From positions 62,001-126,000 of the IMG/VR virus record IMGVR_UViG_3300022200_000020: a stretch of DNA of 64,000 bases. One strand, 5' to 3'. Made by a program: the position numbers and the translations under genes. Positions within the stretch are counted from its first letter, which is position 1. Every line of letters starts with the position of its first letter. This document shows, piece by piece, positions 34,250 to 44,179 of the stretch. The notes below the pieces were generated by a model. It was not told the DNA's origin. It saw nothing but the letters and a program-made list of their open reading frames with translations, and made no database searches. The DNA comes from a virus.

Positions 34250-34813
34250 CTAATAAGCTTATATAGACTTTTCTTATTTATGTTAGAAATAGCTTCATCA
34301 AAAGTTATTTCATTGTTATCATTTAGATAAGAAAAAATAGTTAACAAAGGTTTTTTATTTTTATCAAAGTTTATTGATTTACTTGCTTATATTTTCTTTT
34401 AAGAATTCAAACTTCTCTCTGACAGGAGTAATAATGGTTTCATAATTTCGTGCAAGTTTATCTAATTGTACCTTTAAATCTGGAAAAGATGCTACTACCT
34501 CTTCAATTTCATTATTAAGAATAACAACAACTAACCGCCATTTTGAAGCAATATCTCCATTAAATTGAGAAAAAATAATATAACTATTAGACTTTACTTT
34601 TAACCTATTAAAATTCTCATCAATGATGACATATCCTTCAAAATTTACGTCACCATATTTTACGTTTTTCAGAGAATCTACCATTTCTTTTTCGTCTTTA
34701 AAAAAATATTGTTTAGGTCGTTCAATATTGTGTTTTTGAGCAAATTCATCTAATGCTTTCTGATCTCTTTCAATGAAAGAGTCAAGCTCTCGAATTGCTA
34801 ATAAAACAAAAGA
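34246..34813 (-). pseudogene. Relic of a second RNA ligase (Rnl1-like C-terminal part)
   Basis: From 34813 an open register without a normal start reads LAIRELDSFIERDQKALDEF, then NFEGYVIIDENFNRLKVKSN: ligase motifs IV (EGYV) and V (KVKS). The longest ATG-started piece is 34684-34379. The N-terminal half with the catalytic Lys (motif I) is absent. After the stop at 34379, another frame continues (NKKPLLTIFSYLNDNNE) to 34246. Best read as a truncated, frameshifted ligase beside the intact one. Confidence 0.55.
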
Positions 34814-34966
34814 TTACTCCTCTATTTTATCAATAAAAAACATCTTTAGAATATCACTTAGAAGTATATCTTCTTTAGTGCCATCACTAAATTCTTGATA
34901 CATCCATGCATTGAAAAAACCATTATTTTTCAACCAGATTATTATCTCCTCATCAGATATTTTCAT
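34814..34966 (-). CDS. Hypothetical small protein (50 aa)
   Basis: 50 aa from ATG 34966, which overlaps the end of the RNA ligase gene. ISDEEIIIWLKNNGFFNAWM and a helical acidic tail. Not recognised. An upstream in-frame start would lengthen the overlap and is less likely. Confidence 0.45.
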   Translation of the reverse strand: MKISDEEIIIWLKNNGFFNAWMYQEFSDGTKEDILLSDILKMFFIDKIEE

Positions 34967-36008
34967 GTAGGTATGCCTTAAAAATTGCAACAGTTTCCTT
35001 TCCAATTTGATTTTTTACATCACCACCCTCTAATTTATTTGCAACTAAAGCATCCATTTCCTCTTTAAAGACATCTTGTATAACCCATTTTACAATGTCA
35101 CCAGTATCTTTCATAGTTGGTTGACGATCTTCACAAATTGTTGTAATCGCTTGAATTACCCTATTTTTAGTAACTGCATACTCAACAAATTCTTTTATTG
35201 AATTTAGTTTTTCAATTTCAATTGGATTAAAAGTCTTTTCTTTTCCTTTGGTATTTTTGTGTTCTTCACCCTTAGATTTAAAGATTAAAAATTCATCCTT
35301 ATACATTGCCGTACAAACAATTCCTTCACCAATACCACTAATTCCAAAATACCTTCCAATGGGGCATTCATTTTCAACATCTTCAACAATAGTATCTAAT
35401 GCAATTTGACCTGCTTTAGCATCATTAAAGTCAATAGTGACTTTATAGGTATCAAAACAATATGTATTAAAACATCTAATTGACTCATTAAAGGGTAGAA
35501 GAGTTTCAATTTCATCTGTCACCCAAATTCTTTTATAAGGTTCTCCGACTGTTTTACCGTCTTTTATAAGACAAATGGAATAAGCCATAAAGAATTTAGG
35601 CAACCCATTGATTGCAACTTTTGCTTGGATATTTCCACCAGCCCATTCACCATATAACACAATTTCATCATACTCTATTTCAGAAAATTGATTATCGTTT
35701 TGGATAGATTCAAAATATTCTGTAAAATATTCAAGGTTTGCATAAACCCACTCACTGAACCCCATGTGCCCAGTCCATCCATCTAACACAGCATTTTTGC
35801 TAAGTGTTTTAATTTCTTTTGTGAGAGGGTTATAACCAAGACCTGCGTTTGTGCCATGTGCCTTTACGGTACACATAAAAGTAATAACTGGAAGAGGGAT
35901 TGTTTCATCATAAATGACAAAACCATTTTCTACACCTTTGAACCAAGTTTTATGTTTTACAGTGTTAATAATATTTAAATAGCCTTCTGTTTTTATATAT
36001 GTTTTCAT
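34953..36008 (-). CDS. ATP-dependent RNA ligase (Rnl2-like)
   Basis: 351 aa. Nucleotidyltransferase motifs in order: motif I KAHGTNAGLG (catalytic Lys at about 49), motif III EIVLYGEWAGGNIQ, motif IV GEGIVCTAMY, motif V FLIFKSKGEEHK (K-x-K). The C-terminal helical part (YAVTKNRVIQAITTI, LVANKLEGGDVKN) is the usual Rnl2-type tail. Such ligases seal nicks in tRNAs after host anticodon-nuclease attack. The kinase and HD genes at 54-55 kb would prepare ends for it. Confidence 0.85.
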   Translation of the reverse strand: MKTYIKTEGYLNIINTVKHKTWFKGVENGFVIYDETIPLPVITFMCTVKAHGTNAGLGYNPLTKEIKTLSKNAVLDGWTGHMGFSEWVYANLEYFTEYFESIQNDNQFSEIEYDEIVLYGEWAGGNIQAKVAINGLPKFFMAYSICLIKDGKTVGEPYKRIWVTDEIETLLPFNESIRCFNTYCFDTYKVTIDFNDAKAGQIALDTIVEDVENECPIGRYFGISGIGEGIVCTAMYKDEFLIFKSKGEEHKNTKGKEKTFNPIEIEKLNSIKEFVEYAVTKNRVIQAITTICEDRQPTMKDTGDIVKWVIQDVFKEEMDALVANKLEGGDVKNQIGKETVAIFKAYLHENI

Positions 36009-36191
36009 TTGTTTTATTTTTGTAGTTTAAAAATTAATTCATTATATTTGTTGGGAATACTATTGTACCAACCAATATAAATTTCCGATTCAAATTCCAT
36101 CCACTCCCCACTATAATACAAGTCTTACAACTTTTAATAATAAAAAATAGAAAAATGTTTAATTTTATTATTTTTTATGCTATTTATTATT

Positions 36192-36776
36192 ATGGAACAA
36201 AGATACAAAAAACTTTCTAAATATGCAAGAGATAATGGGATTAATTATCGCACAGCATGGAATTATTTTAATAAAGGGCTAATCAATGGAGCTTTTAAAA
36301 ACGATATGGGAACAATTCTTGTTCCTGTTATTGAAAAAAAACCTGAATTAACTAATAATAAAGCAGCGGTATATGCTAGAGTTTCCTCTAATGATCGAAA
36401 GCAATCTTTGATTGAACAATTAGAACGACTTAATAATTATTCTGTTAATAGTGGTTATCAAGTCGTACATTCTGTAAAAGAAATTGGTAGCGGTATGAAT
36501 GATAACCGACAGAAACTTTCTAAGTTACTTAATCAAGATGATTGGAATGTTTTAGTAGTAGAAAATAAAGATAGATTAACCAGATTCGGTTTTAATTACT
36601 TAAAATTACTTTTAGAAAAACAAGGTAAAACCATAGAGGTAGTAAATCAAGCTGAGGATGATAAACAAGATTTAATGGCAGACTTAATCAGTGTTATTTA
36701 CAGCTTCTCAGCAAGAATGTATGGATTAAGACGTAAAAAAAATAAAGAAGAAATAATAAATTTTTTAGAAAATTAG
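36192..36776 (+). mobile_element. tnpA: IS607-type serine recombinase TnpA (element 1)
   Basis: About 194 aa. N-terminal MerR-type helix-turn-helix (KYARDNGINYRTAWNYFNKG) that binds element ends, then the resolvase domain: AVYARVSSNDRKQ with the catalytic Ser, IGSGMNDNRQKLSKLL, and VLVVENKDRLTRFGFNYL. Start taken at ATG 36192. Its TAG overlaps the GTG start of tnpB (TAGTG), so the two are translationally coupled. Confidence 0.9.
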
Positions 36777-37999
36777 TGTATTTAGTCGAAAAACATATAG
36801 TCGGGCAAAGCCATAAATATTACGATGAATGTGATAAGTTATCATATTTATCCAAGAATTTATATAATGCCAGTCTGTATAAAATCCGACAGCACTATAA
36901 GGAAACTAAAAAACATTTAAGCTATCCAGAAGTCTATCATAAAGTTAAAACTAGCGTTGACTATAAAGCACTACCTGCTAAAGTTAGCTGTCAAACCATT
37001 AAAAAGTTAGCTGAAAATTATAATTCTTTTTTTAAACTAGTAAAGGCTTTTAATGATAAGAAAATTGAAAACTTTCCATCAATTCCAAAATATAAAAAAG
37101 AAAAGTACGGTCAGCTAGAACGGTTTTTAGTAGTTTATCCAAAACAAGCTTTAACGCTTAGAACTTTTAAAAAAGAAGGCAAAATACAACTTAGTAAGAC
37201 TAATATAAAGTTAACCACTAAAGTTAGTAATTGGAATGATATAAAAGAGGTAAGAATAGTACCAAGGAAAAAATACTATATAGTTGAAGTAGTATATTTT
37301 AAACTTGAAAAGGAGTTAAAGCCTGATAATGGAAACTATGCTTCAATAGATGTTGGAATTAATAACTTAATGACTGTCGCTTTTAACAATAAAAGTATAA
37401 AGCCTTTAATTGTTAATGGTCGTCCTTTAAAGAGTTATAACCAGTATTTCAATAAGAAACTAGCAAGTTTTAAAAGTGAGTTAGAGGTTAAGAATAAAGT
37501 TAAAACTTCAAAAAGGATTTCTTTATTAAATCTAAAAAGAACTAATAAGATAAACGATTATTTGCATAAGGTTACGACCGAGTTAGCGAATCAAATAGAG
37601 CTTCAAGGTGTTTGCCGTGTAATTTACGGACGCAACAAAGAATGGAAGCAAGACGTTAATATAGGTAAGAAAAATAATCAGAATTTTGTCAGTATCCCGA
37701 TGGATAAAATGCGAAGCATGTTGGAATATAAGTTAAAGCTTCGCGGTATTGAGATGGTTGAACAGGAAGAAGCTTATACATCAAAGTGTAGCTTTTTGGA
37801 TTTGGAACCAATAAAAAAGCATGAAAAATACGCTGGTTATCGGAAGAGTCGTGGCATGTTTAAGAGCCGTGAGAAAGGCTTAATAAATGCCGATTTAAAT
37901 GGAGCGTATAATATAATGCGAAAGGCAATCCCGAATGTTTATTCGGACGGGACAGAGGGCTACGGAGTTAGCCCAGTGGTGTTGAAGATAAAACGATAA
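36776..37999 (+). mobile_element. tnpB: TnpB RNA-guided nuclease (element 1)
   Basis: 407 aa, GTG start. RuvC-like residues: Asp in ASIDVGINNLM (about 197), Glu in VEQEEAYTSKCSF, Asp in INADLNGAYNIM. The zinc-finger area keeps one Cys (TSKCSFLD) and lacks the second pair, as in a known subset of IS607 TnpB proteins. TnpB uses an omega-RNA from the 3' end of the element to cut at TAM-flanked sites. The 3' end forms a 12-bp hairpin. Confidence 0.9.
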
Positions 38000-38012
38000 A
38001 TTTTATCTTCAA
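37982..38012 (+). other. 12-bp hairpin at the tnpB 3' end
   Basis: TTGAAGATAAAA pairs perfectly with TTTTATCTTCAA around the tnpB stop codon. Expected location of the omega-RNA 3' part or the element's right end; could also terminate transcription. Confidence 0.65.
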
Positions 38013-38032
38013 CCCACAAACAAAATATATTT

Positions 38033-38278
38033 CTATATATTTTGATACTCTTCATCTGAAAGATATATAATGTGTGTATTTTCATCTTCTAAGTAATGAA
38101 AATCAACTAGTGGATATTTTTCTTGACATTTCCCAATGATTTCTTTCCCAAGATTTTCATAAATATCAAAATATGAACAGTATGGCTCATAACTTATATC
38201 AAGTGCCAAACATAAAGATACAAAATCTTTTTTTGTTATAGCATACTTGTTTATTAGACTATTCAATAATGTTTCCAT
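38033..38278 (-). CDS. Hypothetical protein (81 aa)
   Basis: 81 aa, helical then acidic (FVSLCLALDISYEPYCSY, CQEKYPLVDFHYLEDE). Not recognised. Promoter with exact spacing upstream. Confidence 0.6.
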   Translation of the reverse strand: METLLNSLINKYAITKKDFVSLCLALDISYEPYCSYFDIYENLGKEIIGKCQEKYPLVDFHYLEDENTHIIYLSDEEYQNI

Positions 38279-38297
38279 AAAAATCTTTATCTTTTAA

Positions 38298-38328
38298 CAA
38301 AGATAAAATAAAAAAATGATTATTCCAA
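38298..38328 (-). promoter_or_regulatory. Bacteroidota-type promoter
   Basis: Minus strand: TTG 38328-38326, 20-nt spacer, TATCTTTG 38305-38298. Confidence 0.8.
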
Positions 38329-38679
38329 GTAATAGAGGTTAAAATAATATAAAAAGAGTGAATTTTTATTACTTTTTGAAAAACCATAGTGTTTTGTTCT
38401 GGATGTTATTGTGGAGCATAATGAACAAATTCTTTGCTCTTCTCGCTCATATTTTTCACCACATATTTTTTCTCTGCACCTATCTTCATAGTCATATTTG
38501 TCATAAATCCATTTATGAGAATGAGTAAGAGACTCAGATATTTTTGTTAGTTCTGGTTTTATCGGTGATGTTGTAAGCACCCAATTAGAATAATATTCAT
38601 AATAAATACATTCATATGTTTGTGCCGGAAGAAGATTTATGGTTAAGATTAAAAAACTAATTATATTTAAAAGCTTCAT
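38320..38679 (-). CDS. Exported Cys-rich small protein (119 aa)
   Basis: 119 aa. Signal peptide 1-19 (LNIISFLILTINLLPAQ). The mature part contains spaced Cys (CREKICGEKYE, RICSLCSTITS), suggesting a metal or disulfide knot. Not recognised. It lies between the two IS607 elements. Confidence 0.55.
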   Translation of the reverse strand: MKLLNIISFLILTINLLPAQTYECIYYEYYSNWVLTTSPIKPELTKISESLTHSHKWIYDKYDYEDRCREKICGEKYEREEQRICSLCSTITSRTKHYGFSKSNKNSLFLYYFNLYYLE

Positions 38680-38768
38680 AGGTTTTTCTTATAATTAGGG
38701 TTGCCAACAGTTTTTATAATAAATGATTAATAATGTTTTTTTATGAAATTTAATGCTATTTATGGATA

Positions 38769-39338
38769 ATGAAAAACTCAATAAAATTATCAGAATTTGC
38801 TAAAAGGCAGAGTATTACTTATCGTACTGCTCAAAATTGGTACTATAATGGTAAAATACCTAATTCCTATAAAGTTAATAATCATATTTACATTGAAATA
38901 AATGAAATAGAAGAATTTATTAACCCTAAAATAGTAGTATACGCAAGAGTATCTTCTAACGATCAAAAAGATGATCTTAATAGGCAAATTGAAAGATTAA
39001 AATCTTATTGCGCTGCTAAAGGTTATATCATCTCTAAAGTTTATTCTGAAATTGCCAGTGGGTTAAACGATAATCGTAAACAGTTTAATGCTATGCTCAA
39101 TGATAAAGATGTCAATAAAATAGTAGTAGTCTCTAAAGATAGACTCACTAGATTTGGGTTTAACTTTATTAAACTTTTAACCAAAAGACTAAACATTGAA
39201 ATTGAAATTATTGATCAAACCGAAAAAGAAGAAAATTTAATAGAGGATTTTGTATCTATTATTACTTCTTTCTGCGCTAAAATTTACGGTAAAAGAAGTG
39301 GTAAAAATAAAATTAAAGAAATAACTAATATCCTTTGA
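38769..39338 (+). mobile_element. tnpA: IS607-type serine recombinase TnpA (element 2)
   Basis: 189 aa with the same layout as element 1: HTH (FAKRQSITYRTAQNWYYNG), VVYARVSSNDQKDDLNR with the catalytic Ser, ASGLNDNRKQFNAML, VVVSKDRLTRFGFNF. Diverged from element 1, so this is a related but separate insertion. The region ATGCTATTTAT just upstream is shared by both elements. Confidence 0.9.
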
Positions 39339-40543
39339 AGTTAACTGAAAAACATATAATCAAAGCTAATCATTCTTTCTTTAAAGAATGCGATGAACTA
39401 TGTTTCAAAAGTAAAAACGTCTATAATAGCAGTCTTTATTATTTTAGACAAAATTTTATCCATAATAACGATTATAAAAACTATTATGAAACTTATTACG
39501 AATTAAGAACTAGTGAAGCTTATCAAGCATTGCCTGATAAAGTTAGCAAACAAACACTTAGAATGCTTGAAGGAAATAAATCTGCTTTCATTAGAGCTAT
39601 TAAAGATTTTACTAAAAATCCCTCTAAGTATAAAGGTCGCCCTAAACTTCCAAAATATAAACATAAAACAGAAGGTCGGTTTGTTTGTGCTTATGAAAGA
39701 GGTTCAATTAGTAAAAAAGTATGGATTAAAGAAGGAAAGATAGGATTATCTCAAACTAATATAAAAATTAATCCTTATAAAGCTACATTTGATAATATCT
39801 GTCAAGTGAGAATAATCCCTAAAAAAGGTTATTTTATTATTGAACTTGTTTATGAAGTATTATTGAAAGATAGAGTATCAGATAATAGAAAGTATGCAGC
39901 TATTGATTTAGGATTATCAAATTTATGCACAATAACTTTTAACGAAAAAGGCTGTCAACCGATAATCATTAACGGAAACGGATTAAAGAGCATTAATCAA
40001 TTTTACAATAAGCGCAAAGCGGAATTACAAAGTAAACTTAAAAAAGAAAAAACAAGTAAACAATTAAGAAAAATAGCATTAAAGAGAAACAACAAAATTA
40101 ACAATCAGATACACAAAATAAGTTCTTATATAGTGAACCAAATAGTTTCAAGGGGAGTAAGCAAATTAGTAATTGGTTATAACCCGGAATGGAAACAAGG
40201 CATAAATATAGGGAAGAAAAATAATCAGAATTTTGTTAATATACCGTTCAAAAAATTGACAGATCAACTTCAGTATAAGCTTGATATTAAAGGAGTAGAA
40301 TTAATATTAAGAGAAGAGAGTTATACTTCAAAATGTAGTTTTTTGGATTTGGAGGATATAAAAAAGAAGGAAAAGTATTGTGGCTACCGAAAGAGCAGAG
40401 GCATTTATAAGAGCTATGAATATGGTGTAATAAATGCTGACGTTAATGGCAGTTACAATATAATGAGAAAAGCATTCCCCGATATTTTTATGGAGGGGAT
40501 AGAGGGCATTGCCGTATGCCCAGTGCGCGTTAACGTCGCATAA
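39335..40543 (+). mobile_element. tnpB: TnpB RNA-guided nuclease (element 2)
   Basis: 402 aa, TTG start overlapping the tnpA stop (TTGA). RuvC-like residues: AAIDLGLSNLC (Asp), ILREESYTSKCSF (Glu), INADVNGSYNIM (Asp). C-terminal pattern as in element 1. Its 3' end abuts the truncated VanZ-like gene read from the other strand. Confidence 0.9.
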
Positions 40544-40544
40544 A

Positions 40545-40905
40545 TTAAATTGCATGGTTTTTCATGTAATTTGGAAATGGTAACGCCAATATAAAATATT
40601 GTTCCCAAAATATAGGCATATATATCCATTATGTCATAAGTTTTAGATGGTATATATATTTGTAAAATCTCGTAAATAATTAATAATAATAAAGTTAAGA
40701 AACTATGAAGATAAAGATTATACTTTTTTTCATTAGTGAAGGGATAAAAAAGTGCCATTATTCCTCCACTTGAAAAGAAATCTGAACCTTGAAATCTTAA
40801 AATAACATTATATTGATCTGAACCTTGAATATATATTTCAAAGATAAGCCCCACTATTAAAAAAATATTTGATATTACAATTGAAGGCACAAAATTTTTA
40901 TTCAT
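40545..40905 (-). pseudogene. VanZ-like membrane protein truncated by IS607 element 2
   Basis: From ATG 40905: four hydrophobic segments (SIVISNIFLIVGLIFEIYI, FLTLLLLIIYEILQIYI) and the VanZ-type signature YEILQIYIPS with DIMDIYAYILGTIFYIG. Beyond about 40545 the frame runs antisense into tnpB, so the natural C-terminus is missing. The start overlaps the upstream stop. Confidence 0.6.
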
Positions 40906-41069
40906 ATTTTTCTCCATTTAAACGCTTTCGAATTTGTTCAGTATTAAAGTCGCTTTTCACTGGCTCATCACCAATAGTATATATTGGCAACTGTTATTAC
41001 ACAATTAATATCCATAATTCTCTGACTTAAACAATCTACGCAAACCTCTTGCTTAATAATTTCTTTCAT
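40898..41069 (-). pseudogene. Small Cys-containing gene with a frameshift
   Basis: ATG 41069 reads KQEVCVDCLSQRIMDINC, then runs to a stop; the adjacent register continues QLPIYTIGDEPVKSDFN to GEKYE and stops at 40898 overlapping the VanZ start. Joining the two by a shift near 40985 gives a coherent 57-residue protein. Function unknown. Confidence 0.4.
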
Positions 41070-41070
41070 T

Positions 41071-41499
41071 TTAATATATTTTATTCGCTGTGAATTCTTT
41101 ATCAAGTGCATCCCAATCAACCATCATATTATTAACCATAGCAGCTTTCTTTAATGGAATTAACGGAGTAATGTCATCAATAAAGATTGTTTGTTCTTCT
41201 TTCATTTCACTCCAATCCCACCTCATATAAGGATTGATCTTTTTATTTAAAACTCCTGTTAATGGCAATAACTCTATATTTTTGTTTTTAGAAAATCTTT
41301 CTGACCAATGAAACCAATTAGTTGCTTTTAAAAGATCATCCATAGATAGGTCAGCCCGATAAGAATTTAAAAATACGTCGTGCCCAGCATCTTGTATTTT
41401 TCTAATTACTTCAATGCATCCAAAATTGCATCGCCCCATTCTAGGGTAATCATGTTCAACGCAAGTGCCATCGAAATCTAAATAAAATGTATAAATCAT
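41071..41499 (-). CDS. HAD-superfamily hydrolase
   Basis: 142 aa. Motif I YLDFDGTCVEHD (nucleophile Asp plus acid Asp), motif II FLNSYRAD, and motif III/IV IFIDDITPLIP. No large cap domain, so a small phosphatase, possibly a 5'- or 3'-nucleotide or sugar phosphatase. Overlaps the next gene by 4 nt. Confidence 0.75.
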   Translation of the reverse strand: MIYTFYLDFDGTCVEHDYPRMGRCNFGCIEVIRKIQDAGHDVFLNSYRADLSMDDLLKATNWFHWSERFSKNKNIELLPLTGVLNKKINPYMRWDWSEMKEEQTIFIDDITPLIPLKKAAMVNNMMVDWDALDKEFTANKIY

Positions 41500-42296
41500 T
41501 TGTCGAAATAATTAAAAAATGTGGTAGCTTCTGCTGAATTAACAAAAGTTATTTTAAAATTTGTATTTTGAAACAATTGAAATTTTGAAATCTCACCTTG
41601 TTCATAATTCTGAATTAAATCATGATTATAGTAGAATCGACCTCTATTATCCATGAAAATATTTTTGTCAAAGGTTTCTTTAAAATGAGTATAAAAATGT
41701 CCCATAAACTCTATTAATTTATCAAACTTGCGTTCTTCGGAAGAGTCGAAACGGCTATTATCATTATACCGTGATGCATTAACAAACTTTACTATTTTTC
41801 CATTTAGTTCTACTTTATAACACTTTACATCATCATAAATTTGTTCATATCTACCAACGTGAAAAGTAGTAATTTTTAAGTGATCTTTTAATGAGAAGAT
41901 AATTTCGTCAAGATCATTTTTATAATGATAATGATTCTTTTTATCAATACGGGAATAATAATCACTTTTGCTAATGAATTGATAATATTTCTCTAAGTTG
42001 TAGAAATTTATGATTTTCATAACAACTTTATCTTTGATTTTTTCATTTTTCTCTTTAACCTCAGCCACAACAGCAGCTTTAAACAATTTTGTTTGATCCT
42101 CAAGAAAATCATTTAAAATCAAATTTTCAGAATAGTTTACTTTAAAACTATCTTCAAATGATTGTAAGGCATCATTGTTTCGTGCAATTTGGGCAAAAAT
42201 ATCCCTACACTGTTCATAAAGATCAGCATCCATCAAAGGTTTAGCAGAGATTTTTAAATCTCTGGATTTTTTAATTACTGCATCAATATCAATCAT
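41496..42296 (-). CDS. Hypothetical protein (266 aa)
   Basis: 266 aa, helical first half (LYEQCRDIFAQIARNNDAL), basic middle, and a C-terminal NRGRFYYNHDLIQNYEQGE. Not recognised. Promoter upstream. Confidence 0.6.
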   Translation of the reverse strand: MIDIDAVIKKSRDLKISAKPLMDADLYEQCRDIFAQIARNNDALQSFEDSFKVNYSENLILNDFLEDQTKLFKAAVVAEVKEKNEKIKDKVVMKIINFYNLEKYYQFISKSDYYSRIDKKNHYHYKNDLDEIIFSLKDHLKITTFHVGRYEQIYDDVKCYKVELNGKIVKFVNASRYNDNSRFDSSEERKFDKLIEFMGHFYTHFKETFDKNIFMDNRGRFYYNHDLIQNYEQGEISKFQLFQNTNFKITFVNSAEATTFFNYFDK

Positions 42297-42319
42297 AATT
42301 ATTATAGTTTGTTACGATG

Positions 42320-42350
42320 TAAAGATAAGCATTATTATATTAATAACCAA
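42320..42350 (-). promoter_or_regulatory. Bacteroidota-type promoter
   Basis: Minus strand: TTG 42350-42348, 20-nt spacer, TATCTTTA 42327-42320. Confidence 0.7.
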
Positions 42351-42354
42351 AAGA

Positions 42355-42486
42355 TTATTTACCTTTTGGAGTTAATTTTTCTTTTATATTATTATTACGA
42401 CCTTTTAAAATTACAACCTGTTGTACAGGCATTATAATTTTACCCTTGGCATCTAAAAATTTTGGTTTATTTTTTACTTCACTCAT
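42355..42486 (-). CDS. Hypothetical small basic protein (43 aa)
   Basis: 43 aa from ATG 42486, overlapping the stop of the upstream gene (ATGAGTGA). FLDAKGKIIMPVQQVVILKG and a basic tail. Fills the gap before the promoter at 42320. Not recognised. Confidence 0.5.
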   Translation of the reverse strand: MSEVKNKPKFLDAKGKIIMPVQQVVILKGRNNNIKEKLTPKGK

Positions 42487-42754
42487 GGTAGCTTTGTTTA
42501 AATTTTTTATTAATATTGTTTAGTAATTTAATGATTTTTTGTAACGATCCAAGGCAGTGATAATAAACATCTTCCTTAAAACCATACGCCCTATCATGAA
42601 CGGTGGAATATAATTGTAAGATAGAATCATCAATTACCAAATTTATGATATATTCCTCACCATTAGTTTCTAGAGAACAATAAACGTTATAATTGGGATC
42701 ATAAATGCCCTCTATTGATTCGTTTATTTTTTTTACAATTTTTAAATAATTCAT
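42479..42754 (-). CDS. Hypothetical protein (91 aa)
   Basis: 91 aa, beta strands flanked by helices (VYCSLETNGEEYIINLVI, YHCLGSLQKIIKLLNN). Not recognised. 5 nt after the protease-like gene. Confidence 0.55.
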   Translation of the reverse strand: MNYLKIVKKINESIEGIYDPNYNVYCSLETNGEEYIINLVIDDSILQLYSTVHDRAYGFKEDVYYHCLGSLQKIIKLLNNINKKFKQSYHE

Positions 42755-42759
42755 ATTAG

Positions 42760-43554
42760 CTATTTTTTGAAAATTTGATAAATTGTTAAAACTCTTCCAT
42801 TAGAGTGGTCTGATCCATCATAAAGCTGACCATCTTTTAAACAAAGTACATGACCACTTATATCAATGATATATGTTCCATTATTGAGGTATTTTGCCAC
42901 TGATTTTACTGTTGTACCGTTGACATCATCTAGTTTAGTTCCAGTTATTTTATAACTGTCTTTCACCCAGATTTTACTCATATAGTAACAATGTTTACTG
43001 AAAATATAATCCCACCTAGAAATTTTCGTATTTGGGATAAGGGTATCAATATCACCTATATTTTTAAGCTTATCATTATTCCACCCCAATGATTTCATTT
43101 CAGCTAAAACTATGTCATAATGAATATTCATTGCACTGGCAAGAGTATTGATTTGACATCCGTTTTTTATCGCAGTATCATGTATGTCAAGATGAGGTAG
43201 TCTGATGCTCATACGTTTTTTCAGTGTTTTTTCAGGTTTCCCATCTGGATAATAACGACTAAAATATAATGACATTTTATAATTCCCTATATAAAAACCC
43301 AATATATACATTTTTTCACCTGCTGCAATTATAAACAAATCATCATTATAAAGAACAAAAGTTTTGTAAGGATTGGGAAAATTAATAGAATTACTATTTA
43401 CCTTAATAATTTTATTATAACCTAATGTCTTATACAAAGATATTTTTTCATCAATTTTTTCATAGCAAAAAATTTTAAATGGAAATACTATATTGCTATC
43501 AATATAATTTGTAAAATATTGATAAATGTTTTGAGGTTTTGTTAGTTCAAACAT
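42760..43554 (-). CDS. Papain-like cysteine peptidase candidate
   Basis: 264 aa. The second half has a possible thiol-protease layout: GCQINTLASAMNIHYD (candidate Cys near 132, followed by a long helix), then GTYIIDISGHVLCLKDGQ with the His and YDGSDHSNGR with Asp. The first half is a beta-rich domain. Phage proteins of this layout are usually called C39- or papain-like. Weak but consistent. Confidence 0.45.
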   Translation of the reverse strand: MFELTKPQNIYQYFTNYIDSNIVFPFKIFCYEKIDEKISLYKTLGYNKIIKVNSNSINFPNPYKTFVLYNDDLFIIAAGEKMYILGFYIGNYKMSLYFSRYYPDGKPEKTLKKRMSIRLPHLDIHDTAIKNGCQINTLASAMNIHYDIVLAEMKSLGWNNDKLKNIGDIDTLIPNTKISRWDYIFSKHCYYMSKIWVKDSYKITGTKLDDVNGTTVKSVAKYLNNGTYIIDISGHVLCLKDGQLYDGSDHSNGRVLTIYQIFKK

Positions 43555-43567
43555 GGAAAAAATATAA

Positions 43568-43599
43568 TGGTGGGTTAAATCTAATAATTTAACCCACCA
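43568..43599 (-). terminator. Intrinsic terminator
   Basis: TGGTGGGTTAAAT pairs perfectly with ATTTAACCCACCA; on the minus strand a TTATATTTTTT tail follows. Confidence 0.8.
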
Positions 43600-43612
43600 G
43601 TTTGTTTGCTAA

Positions 43613-43981
43613 TTAATTATCATGCAAATCAATCATTGTATTTTCATACTCCAAGTCTTGTAGAGAATTAAAATGAGTAGCCATACTCTTATCGTCAAAA
43701 AGCTTACGATAAGATTCAACCATATCAGCCAGTTCCTGTTTTTGTGCAGGTGTACCACTATGAATGTTAATCACTGGCATAATCCGGCATGATTTCCCAT
43801 TCATAAAGCGATTTGCAATAAACTTTACAATTGTTGTACCATCTTCCCCATGAGGAAGAGAAATAACATCTGTATTTTCCAAACCCTCATCTCGGATGAG
43901 AAATTTAAGATCATCAATATCGTTGAATGTTTCAAACTGAGCTGGAACACTCAAATTAGTTTTATTAAATACAATAATCAT
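43613..43981 (-). CDS. Hypothetical protein (122 aa)
   Basis: 122 aa from ATG 43981, the first start downstream of the promoter. IVFNKTNLSVPAQFETFND, ENTDVISLPHGEDGTTIV and INIHSGTPAQKQELADMV. Not recognised. Ends in a terminator, so monocistronic. Confidence 0.6.
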   Translation of the reverse strand: MIIVFNKTNLSVPAQFETFNDIDDLKFLIRDEGLENTDVISLPHGEDGTTIVKFIANRFMNGKSCRIMPVINIHSGTPAQKQELADMVESYRKLFDDKSMATHFNSLQDLEYENTMIDLHDN

Positions 43982-44026
43982 AATAGAATGTTTTAAAAAT
44001 AAATAATTTTGGTTATTTTGATAAGT

Positions 44027-44058
44027 CAAAGATAGTAGGAATATTTCCTAATTCCCTA
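44027..44058 (-). promoter_or_regulatory. Bacteroidota-type promoter (TAG variant)
   Basis: Minus strand: TAG 44058-44056, 21-nt spacer, TATCTTTG 44034-44027. Confidence 0.5.
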
Positions 44059-44123
44059 TAACTTTTTTTTATTTTAGTTGTTAAGAATAGAACAAAGATA
44101 ATCACAAAATATGATATAAACAA

Positions 44124-44159
44124 GAAAAGCTGCAAAAAAATTAATCTTTGCAGCTTTTT
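44124..44159 (-). terminator. Intrinsic terminator, usable on both strands
   Basis: AAGCTGCAAA/TTTGCAGCTT with a T run on each side; follows the glycosyltransferase read from the minus strand. Confidence 0.75.
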
Positions 44160-44179
44160 CCCTTCAGTAATGATATGTT

